In this document: positions 57,856 through 64,000 of the stretch, in pieces | How the letters are laid out: each line of letters begins with the position of its first letter | Position numbering within the stretch: the stretch's first letter is position 1 | Virus record (IMG/VR): IMGVR_UViG_3300025728_000001 | Coordinates: 1 to 64,000 of that record | DNA from: a virus | Direction: 5' to 3' (one strand) | Length of the DNA stretch: 64,000 nucleotides | Notes under the pieces: model-generated | Database searches by the model: none | Told to the model about the DNA's origin: nothing | What the model saw: the letters and a program-made list of their open reading frames with translations, nothing else | Program-made: the position numbers and the translations under genes

Positions 57856-59445
57856 ATGGCCGACGAAAAGAAACCGAAAAAGAGCTGGCTGGGGTCGCTT
57901 AGCGACACCACCAAGCTTTTGCTGGGCGAGGTGAGCACGGCGCCCGAAAACCGAATGGAAGGCATCAGCACCTTCGACGCTGATTACGTCGGCATTGAAA
58001 TGCTGTTGGGGTCGAGTGATCGCCCCGCCCGGTCCCGTTCTGCGATCTATCAGAAGTGGCATTACATGATTCAGGACGGGCTGATCAGCACCATCCTGCG
58101 CTTACACGTCCAGATGGCGCTGGGCGGCCACGAGACGACCGGGGAAACGATCTTTATCGAACCCAAGCCCGGTATCTCGGCGGCGGACAAGAAGGCCGTC
58201 GACGAACTGCAATTTATCGCCAAGATCCTCAACAAGCACGCGCACGGCATGTGCTTCACCGCCTGTGCCTTCGGGGATGCCTACGCCCGGCTCTACACCC
58301 AAAAGGGCGAGGGGATGTTTGCCTTCGACAGCGAGCAGCCGTTTGCGCCCCTGGTGCAGGCCTATGAAGAGATTGGCCAGACCGTGGGCTACATCGTCAG
58401 TCTCGGGTCGAAGCTGCAAAGCCGCTTCAATCACCTGGACATGGTGCGTATGCGCATGCCGCGCATGGTGTACCTGCCACAGATGCGCGCCATCGAGAAC
58501 GCCCAAAAGATCAACCTGGAAGCCACTCAGCCGCGCGATATGCGGCCATTGCCGGCGCTGGTGGGCGGTTCGTTCCTGGAAGCGGCCGAGGTGGACTACG
58601 ACAACCTTATGTCCGCCCTGCGCGGGATGATCGGCCAGCGTATCGCCGGATCGATTGACGAAACCATGATCGGCGCCAACCTCTCCGACATGACGGCGGC
58701 GCAACAAAAGCTGTTCATGGACTCGCTGGAAAAGATGCTTATCAGCATGAAAACCCGCGCAGAGGATGCCGTGCGCACGGGCCAATACGCCACCTCGCGC
58801 AACTTCCACGTCATGCCGACCTTCAATGAAAAGCAGCTGACGCAAATCAGCTCGTTTCAGGGCGGCTCCAACTCCGGCGCCGGCGCCAACATCGAAGACG
58901 TGATGTTCTGCGCCCGCAAGCTGGCGGGCACGCTGGGCATTGACCTGTCGATGGTGGGCTTCGCTGACCAAATGACCGGGGGCCTGGGTGAGGGTGGCTT
59001 TAACCGCACCAGCAGCCAGGCCGCTGAGCGCTCCCGAATCATCCGCACCGCCTTTATGCAGACGGTGAACGACACCATCGACCGCCACATGCTGGCCAAG
59101 ACCGGCAAGTGTTGGGCGGACGATGAACGCCCCTATGACGTGAATTTCTTCGGCTCCATTGCGGCGCTTGAGGCTGAGAAACAGGCCAGCCGAGAACGAT
59201 CGATCAATGCCGGCGCCATGCTGCTCCAGGCTATGGATGGCATGCGAACCATGGGCCTGCCGCAAGACGTTTGCGAGCAGTTCCTGGCCTCAATGATGGA
59301 AATCGACGCCGACAAGGCCAAGGTGTTCGCCAAAGGGATCAAGGATGCAAAACCGCCAGCGCCTGATATGGGCGGTGGCTTCGGCGGTGGTGATGACAAC
59401 CCGCAACCGCTACTGCCGAACGGCACTACAGAGAGAGAGGAATGA
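57856..59445 (+). CDS. portal protein
   Basis: 529 residues, typical for T4-type portals. ARSRSAIYQKWHYMIQDGLI, then ILRLHVQMALGGHETTG mark the N-terminal wing; the helical stem lies near 260-330 (LSDMTAAQQKLFMDSLEKM). The late DLSMVGFADQMTGGLGEGGF region is the crown-side loop, and the tail is Gly/Pro/Asp-rich. The dodecamer is the gate for DNA and joins head to tail. Overlaps the protease gene by ATGA. Confidence 0.85.
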   Translation: MADEKKPKKSWLGSLSDTTKLLLGEVSTAPENRMEGISTFDADYVGIEMLLGSSDRPARSRSAIYQKWHYMIQDGLISTILRLHVQMALGGHETTGETIFIEPKPGISAADKKAVDELQFIAKILNKHAHGMCFTACAFGDAYARLYTQKGEGMFAFDSEQPFAPLVQAYEEIGQTVGYIVSLGSKLQSRFNHLDMVRMRMPRMVYLPQMRAIENAQKINLEATQPRDMRPLPALVGGSFLEAAEVDYDNLMSALRGMIGQRIAGSIDETMIGANLSDMTAAQQKLFMDSLEKMLISMKTRAEDAVRTGQYATSRNFHVMPTFNEKQLTQISSFQGGSNSGAGANIEDVMFCARKLAGTLGIDLSMVGFADQMTGGLGEGGFNRTSSQAAERSRIIRTAFMQTVNDTIDRHMLAKTGKCWADDERPYDVNFFGSIAALEAEKQASRERSINAGAMLLQAMDGMRTMGLPQDVCEQFLASMMEIDADKAKVFAKGIKDAKPPAPDMGGGFGGGDDNPQPLLPNGTTEREE

Positions 59446-60347
59446 TCATGCGTAAGCGCACAGGGGTTATCAGCTACAACTTGAACGACCGTGGCCGAGA
59501 CTTTAACGGCCAGGATCGTGACGTCGACATTGCCGCGGCCATGCGCTTGATCAATGGCCCGGCGGTACAGGAGCTGGTGCGCCAGGGTGATGTGTACGGT
59601 TACTTCGGGCACACGTTCCGCGAGAAATACGGCCTGAATGTGCCTGAAACGGTGATCGAGGGCGGCAAAGTGGTGGTGCTTGAGCCCAGCGTGCGCACGG
59701 TGTTTATCAAGTGCCTGCCTGACGGCACCGTAGAGCACGAACAGGAGTTTTTGAACAATGCGCCCGGCCGTATTGCTGGCCGCCTGTACGACAGCAAGGC
59801 CTACGGTTTCAGTTCGGTGTTCCATGCGCCCGAAGAGAACGGCAAGCGCACGCCCAAGACCTATCACGGCATGGATTTCGTCAGGACACCGAACTACAAC
59901 ACCAACAAGGGCTATACCGCGATGCTGGATAGCGTCGAGCCGGGCGCCATCGAGTCGCTGGGCTTTGCGGGCGAGTGCGCCGCCATGATGGACAGCGTAG
60001 ACGCGATCATGGCTGAGAACGACGCTACCGCGGCCGGGATCAGCGAGGCCTACCTGCACCAGTGCAAGGTTAACGATGACCTGGTAGACCTCAATGCACG
60101 CCTGATGCTGCGCCTACAGAAGGCCGGTACCGGCGCCATGCTCGACAGTCTCGATCCGACCACACTGCAACGCGGTTCGGAGTTCCTGCCCAGTCGTGCG
60201 GCGGCCATGCTCGACAGCGCGGATCGTTTCATGTCCGCTGTTCTGCCAGAACTGGAGCCTGCGCCCGAACAAGTGGAAGCCGACAAGAAATCCGGCGTCC
60301 TGGCCAAGAGCATCGACATGGTGCGCAAAGTGATTGGGGGGGTGTAA
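59442..60347 (+). CDS. prohead protease/scaffold protein
   Basis: 301 residues. The first 150 fit a T4 gp21-type protease (YFGHTFREKYG with a candidate His57; GRIAGRLYDSKAYGFSSVFHA with Ser124/125). The C-terminal half is scaffold-like (helical, acidic). It has MLDS at 161-164, 233-236 and 256-259 and MMDS at 182-185, motifs also near the start of the major capsid protein. They may be cut sites or scaffold contacts. Placement directly after the portal is usual. Assignment by order and motifs. Confidence 0.65.
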   Translation: MIMRKRTGVISYNLNDRGRDFNGQDRDVDIAAAMRLINGPAVQELVRQGDVYGYFGHTFREKYGLNVPETVIEGGKVVVLEPSVRTVFIKCLPDGTVEHEQEFLNNAPGRIAGRLYDSKAYGFSSVFHAPEENGKRTPKTYHGMDFVRTPNYNTNKGYTAMLDSVEPGAIESLGFAGECAAMMDSVDAIMAENDATAAGISEAYLHQCKVNDDLVDLNARLMLRLQKAGTGAMLDSLDPTTLQRGSEFLPSRAAAMLDSADRFMSAVLPELEPAPEQVEADKKSGVLAKSIDMVRKVIGGV

Positions 60348-62888
60348 GTGGCCAACCTTCCCTCTGGTCCGGACGGCTTCCTTACCGGGAAGGCCGCTGA
60401 ATCGCTCAGCCGGATCGCCAGCGAAATCGAGGTGCTTAAGGCGATCCACTCGGACACGACCGCGACCCTCAAAACGCTGACCAAAATGGCGCGCTCGCTG
60501 TCCAGCCCTGCGCCAGCGGCGCCGCCCAATCAGCGCGCGCCCCAGCAGCGCGCCCCAGCTGCCGCGCCACGAGCGCCCGTAGCGCCGCGTGATCCCTCTT
60601 CCAGTCCGTCGGGCGCCCCATCGTCCACGTCGAGTCGTGGCCGGGATGAGAACGGCCGATGGCGCCCCAAGACGCCCGCCTCAGACGCTAGCCCATCGCG
60701 CAGCAGTGAGGGCGGGCGCGTCTCGGCGGCCATGCACAACGTCGGGGACTCCCTGAAAGGTGCCGGCCACTCCATAGCGTCCGGCGCCGAAGGCATGGAC
60801 CCCACTGTCCAGGCCGTCAAGGAAATCAGCGGCATATTCTCCCCACTGTCGAGCATGCTTAAGCCCATGGGGCGACTGTTCGGTCGGGGCAAAACCCCTG
60901 AGCAGAAGAATCAGCGCGAAAATGTGACCTGGTACCGCCGCATCTGGAGCGCGGTCAAAAACCCGGCGGCCGGTGGCGGTGGCATGGGGCTGATCATGAC
61001 GGCCTTGCTGTCGATGCTGGGCATGCTGCTGGCGCCTATCAAGGCGCTGGGGCGACTGCTCGGCATGGGTTCGCTGGGCAAGCTCTTGGGCGGGCTTGCA
61101 GGGGGCGGTCGCGCGGGCTCAAGAGGTGCGCGAGGCGCAAATAGTCGGCTTGATGCAGGCGCAGCCGGTGGGAAGAGAAAACCGGGCACGGCAGGCGGTA
61201 CCGCTGGCGCTGCGACAACCGGCACAAAAGCCGAAGCGGCGGCGGCCAAGGCAGCAGCGAAGGCCGGCGGCAAGGGCATACTGGGCAAGGCCGCTGGCTT
61301 TGGCAAAGGGCTGCTCAAGCGGATTCCATTCCTCGGCGCGGCGCTGGGCTTGGGCATGGCTGCCAGTTCGGCTATGGCATCCGACGATCCCAATCTGTCG
61401 GCTGATGAGAACAAGAAGGAGCGTTATGGCGGTGTAGGCAGCGGCATCGGTGGCGTGATCGGTGGTGCGGTGGGGATGTTGGGCGGGCCAGCGGGCGCCA
61501 TTGCCGGCGCGATGATTGGCGACCAACTGGGCACCATGGTGGGCGAATGGCTGGCCACCGTCGACCTGGGCTCACTCCCCGGCAAAATTGGCGATGCGTT
61601 CACCAGCCTCAAAGACGGCACCCTTAAGGCGGCCACGGGGGCGTTTGACTCGATAAAAGAGGGCTGGAAGGGGCTGGTAGACACTGGCGCGAAACTCTTC
61701 ACCAGCATGAGCGATTGGGCCAAGGACACTTGGAAGGCGGCCACGGAAGCCGTCTTGGGCCTCAAGGACACCGTAGCCGACAAGTTGCAGACCGCCACGG
61801 ACTACGTGGGCGATAAAGCCACGTCGGTGAAGGATGCCGGCCAGAACCTGCTCAACAAGGCCACCGGTGGCAGCTACACGGGCGGCTCCAATGCGCGCAA
61901 GGATGAGCTGATTAAGGCAATGGACGCCGGCGGGATCACCGATCCGAAGTCGAAAGCCATGCTCATGTCCAACGTCGACGTCGAGACGGGCGGGTTCAAG
62001 AAGAATGAGGAAAACCTGAATTACAGCGCCAAGCGCCTACAGGAGGTATTCCCCAAGTACTACAGCACCCCCGAGGCGGCTCGCGCAGACGCCAACAACC
62101 CGGAAGCCATCGCCAACAAGGTCTATGGCGGGCGCATGGGCAACACCGACGCGGGTGACGGGTACAAGTACCGTGGGCGTGGCGACATCCAGCTCACCGG
62201 CAAAGCGCAGTATGCGGACATGGGCAAGAAGCTGGGCGTCGACCTGGTGAACAACCCGGATCTGGCCATGGATCCCAAGTATTCGGCGCAGATTGCCGTG
62301 CAGCATTGGAAAGGCTCCGGCGCCGACAAGGCGGCCATGGCCGGCGACCAGGACCGCGCCCGCAAGCTCACCAACGGCGGCACCAACGGCCTGGAGGACG
62401 TGAAAAGCAAGTATGACGGCTACCTGGATCAGGCCAAGGCCGGCGACTTGACGCCAACCCGCCGCGCCGATCAGGGCAAGGTGCAAGCCCCCGAGGGTGC
62501 TAACGCCGCGCTGGCCAGTACCATGTCAGCGGTAAGGGGTACCGCGGCCATAGGGGTGATGCCGATTGGCCCGCGTGGCGCAATGGCCCCGGCCATGCCT
62601 GGCGCTCAGACAGTGGGTGTTATGGCGCCGGCCGTGCCGACCACGGGCATGGCGTCCGTCAGGCCGATCAATGCCGGCATGATGGTCGCCCCCAGCTACT
62701 CGCCGCCGGCGCCGGACGCGTCCCTGACCAAGATCCCGCCAACGCCAGCCGTTGAAAAGCCCCTCCTGACACCAGGCAAGGCCGCGGCCTCCCCCGCTAT
62801 TCAGATGTCGGTACCGCTCAGCCAGAACTTGGAAGACAGGCAGATTGCCCACGTCGCCAGTGGTGGCATGGGAATGGGGAACAAGTAG
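60348..62888 (+). CDS. large structural protein with GH19 lysozyme domain (tape measure candidate)
   Basis: 846 residues, GTG start. Ala/Pro-rich 1-125; a glycine-rich hydrophobic region near 205-240 (GGGMGLIMTALLSMLGMLLA) and another near 365-400. At about 520-690 is a GH19 muramidase/chitinase domain: MSNVDVETGGFKKNEENLNY with the catalytic Glu in VET, YSAKRLQEVFPKYY, DGYKYRGRGDIQLTG. The remaining 150 are Pro/Ala-rich. No other tape measure gene is visible, and length and hydrophobic regions fit, so it may set tail length and open the cell wall during entry. A baseplate-tip lysozyme is the alternative. Confidence 0.6.
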   Translation: MANLPSGPDGFLTGKAAESLSRIASEIEVLKAIHSDTTATLKTLTKMARSLSSPAPAAPPNQRAPQQRAPAAAPRAPVAPRDPSSSPSGAPSSTSSRGRDENGRWRPKTPASDASPSRSSEGGRVSAAMHNVGDSLKGAGHSIASGAEGMDPTVQAVKEISGIFSPLSSMLKPMGRLFGRGKTPEQKNQRENVTWYRRIWSAVKNPAAGGGGMGLIMTALLSMLGMLLAPIKALGRLLGMGSLGKLLGGLAGGGRAGSRGARGANSRLDAGAAGGKRKPGTAGGTAGAATTGTKAEAAAAKAAAKAGGKGILGKAAGFGKGLLKRIPFLGAALGLGMAASSAMASDDPNLSADENKKERYGGVGSGIGGVIGGAVGMLGGPAGAIAGAMIGDQLGTMVGEWLATVDLGSLPGKIGDAFTSLKDGTLKAATGAFDSIKEGWKGLVDTGAKLFTSMSDWAKDTWKAATEAVLGLKDTVADKLQTATDYVGDKATSVKDAGQNLLNKATGGSYTGGSNARKDELIKAMDAGGITDPKSKAMLMSNVDVETGGFKKNEENLNYSAKRLQEVFPKYYSTPEAARADANNPEAIANKVYGGRMGNTDAGDGYKYRGRGDIQLTGKAQYADMGKKLGVDLVNNPDLAMDPKYSAQIAVQHWKGSGADKAAMAGDQDRARKLTNGGTNGLEDVKSKYDGYLDQAKAGDLTPTRRADQGKVQAPEGANAALASTMSAVRGTAAIGVMPIGPRGAMAPAMPGAQTVGVMAPAVPTTGMASVRPINAGMMVAPSYSPPAPDASLTKIPPTPAVEKPLLTPGKAAASPAIQMSVPLSQNLEDRQIAHVASGGMGMGNK

Positions 62889-62904
62889 CCCGCCAGTTCA
62901 CTGC

Positions 62905-62932
62905 AAACCGCCCCGCAATAGGGCGGTTTTTG
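62905..62932 (+). terminator. intrinsic terminator after the GH19 gene
   Basis: AAACCGCCC (62905-62913) pairs with GGGCGGTTT (62921-62929) around a 7-base loop, followed by TTG. Preceded by CTGC, giving the CTGCAAAC lead-in seen in other terminators of this phage. Confidence 0.85.
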
Positions 62933-62971
62933 TTTGTCATCATGTAATCAATAAACCGCTACCGGTGCCCT

Positions 62972-63292
62972 ATGGCAGACGACATGCTCAACACGGACCT
63001 GCTCTTTCGAATGATTGCCCATTGGGTGGGTACCCAGCCGAACAAGTACTACGGATCGACCTATGGCGCGCCGACCGAGGACTTGCTGCAAAAGCCCCTC
63101 AGTTCGCCCATTGCCGACGCCTACCTGGCCAAGATGCGCGAAGACATTCCCGTTATCGCTGCGCTGCCACCGGGCACGATCAACATGTACACAGACAACG
63201 ATGGGCTTGACCGAAAGACCATCTATATCGATATCAACGGCTCCTACGTGAGTCTGGCGGACCTGGGGGACGTGAAACGTGGCAGTTACTAA
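62972..63292 (+). CDS. putative baseplate wedge-like protein, 106 aa
   Basis: First gene after the 62905 terminator, with a promoter region expected in the AT-rich 62935-62960 (CATCATGTAATCAATAAA). Product is mixed with a GSTYGAPTEDLLQKPLSSPI segment and ends MYTDNDGLDRKTIYIDINGS. Order before a baseplate J-like gene suggests a gp25-like wedge part, but sequence support is weak. Confidence 0.4.
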   Translation: MADDMLNTDLLFRMIAHWVGTQPNKYYGSTYGAPTEDLLQKPLSSPIADAYLAKMREDIPVIAALPPGTINMYTDNDGLDRKTIYIDINGSYVSLADLGDVKRGSY

Positions 63293-64000
63293 AGACGACT
63301 TCATTCAAAGCGCGATTAATGAAATCGCCAGCTACCCCACTATCGCCATGCGGTACCAGATTGGTGATCCGCTGATTACGCAGGGGCTCGCGTCGATGGC
63401 GGCCATGCTGGCGGACGTGAGCAACCAGGTGGAGGTGACCGCCGGCGAGCCCTTCACCAAGGCCCGCGACGTGACGGTACGCAGTGATGCGGCCGTTAAA
63501 GGCATCTTGCCCTTCGCTACGCCCGCCATCGCCGCCATCAAGGTTACGAACGGCGCCCTGGTGCCGGTCCAAGTGCTGGCGGGGCGAGTGCTCCAGGATG
63601 CGGCTGGGCGCTATTGGTTGGTTACGTCGGGCGTGAACCTGGCCGCCGGCGCTATCGGTTACCTGACGGCCAAGCAAGTCAGCGCTCGCCGCTTCACGCA
63701 CCAGGTGACCGCGTTCATTCCGTTCTACTCGATTCCCCTCAGCCAGCCCGAGGTGGGGTTTATTGCCAACGTGCTGGTGGACACTTTCGAGTACTCCACC
63801 AACTTCGCCAACATCCTGGACGGCGAACGGGTTTACAACATCAAGTCCAACGAAGTCAGCGAGCTGAGCCTGCAATTCGGCATTGCCGGGCTGTCCGGTT
63901 ATCAGCCGGCCGTGGGCGCGCAGATCAAAATCACCGTGCAGGACACAGAGGGCGCTGTGACGCTCTCCACCGGCATGAAGTTCTATTTTGAGTACACCGG
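63279..64000 (+). CDS. baseplate J-like protein, N-terminal part
   Basis: GTG start overlapping the preceding gene by 14 bases; open to the window edge, 240 residues seen. After a helical N-terminus (KDDFIQSAINEIASYPTIAM), residues 70-230 follow a repeated-beta pattern (VRSDAAVKGILPFATPAIAA, then VTAFIPFYSIPLSQPEVGF and FANVLVDTFEYSTN), as in baseplate J/T4 gp6-like wedge proteins. The rest of the gene is outside the window. Confidence 0.6.
   Translation, partial: MAVTKDDFIQSAINEIASYPTIAMRYQIGDPLITQGLASMAAMLADVSNQVEVTAGEPFTKARDVTVRSDAAVKGILPFATPAIAAIKVTNGALVPVQVLAGRVLQDAAGRYWLVTSGVNLAAGAIGYLTAKQVSARRFTHQVTAFIPFYSIPLSQPEVGFIANVLVDTFEYSTNFANILDGERVYNIKSNEVSELSLQFGIAGLSGYQPAVGAQIKITVQDTEGAVTLSTGMKFYFEYT

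Noticed and set aside
1-64000. tRNA genes, CRISPR arrays, insertion sequences
   Set aside because: No cloverleaf, no regularly spaced repeats, no transposase or terminal inverted repeats were found by eye.

Overview
The window is bacteriophage DNA from start to end: a temperate, contractile-tailed (myovirus-type) phage, most probably of a Pseudomonas-like host. Evidence for the phage is a P4/CP4-type tyrosine integrase, portal, capsid protease, major capsid, tail sheath, tail tube, baseplate and lysis genes, both terminase subunits, and long runs of small start/stop-overlapping genes. The host guess rests on high GC, codon use, and the RdgC, SSB and NdpA-type genes; no host gene or attachment-site copy is visible. 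Because the integrase lies inside the window with phage genes on both sides, the window looks like a piece of a phage genome in its replicative or virion order, or an extrachromosomal prophage, not a prophage cut at attL/attR. Both ends are cut: the left edge falls in a small HTH gene and the right edge in a baseplate gene, so the genome is longer than 64 kb.

Layout. 0-2.8 kb: small genes of unknown role. 2.8-6.1 kb: a 1080-residue polyvalent protein ending in an adenine-type DNA methyltransferase, probably carried in the head. 6.2-15.1 kb: major capsid, sheath, tube and other head/tail genes. 15.2-17.1 kb: lysis cassette (two membrane proteins, SleB-type endolysin, a DUF6527-like gene, Rz and Rz1). 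17.2-21.9 kb, leftward: integrase, membrane protein, three small genes, RdgC, SSB. 22.0-25.0 kb, rightward: a divergent regulator, HTH replication protein, Ref-type nuclease, a small zinc protein and dUTPase. 25.1-43.8 kb: about 40 tightly coupled accessory genes (LigA-Ia-like domain, ASCH protein, PPP-type phosphatase, exported protein, HNH and DUF1064 nucleases, duplicated DUF2591-like cassettes). 43.9-45.3 kb: an XRE repressor, then about 550 nt without genes that folds into many hairpins and ends at an intrinsic terminator. 45.3-51.6 kb: small terminase, a degenerate terminase paralogue, and the large terminase interrupted by an intein in its Walker A motif. 51.7-55.8 kb: NdpA-like protein, LytTR regulator and small HTH. 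55.9-64 kb: LysM/gp53-like protein, SWIM-finger protein, portal, prohead protease/scaffold, a large protein with a GH19 lysozyme domain (tape-measure candidate), baseplate genes.

Regulation. A 12-bp imperfect palindrome (GTATAGGGATAC) stands upstream of three genes only: ssb, the XRE repressor and the LytTR regulator. This suggests one regulator ties together the recombination, lysogeny and late-control genes. A second short element, CGCCAGAGATAA, lies 5-14 bases before four start codons. Most units end in strong intrinsic terminators, several sharing a TGCAAA lead-in.

The most notable items are the terminase pair (inteinated enzyme next to a paralogue that has lost Walker A), the candidate structured RNA at 44.7-45.25 kb, the three-site operator set, and repeated MLDS motifs shared by the protease/scaffold and the capsid protein. 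No DNA polymerase, primase or helicase gene was recognised, so replication probably relies on the host or on genes outside the window. All functional names rest on motif recognition by eye; no database search was run.
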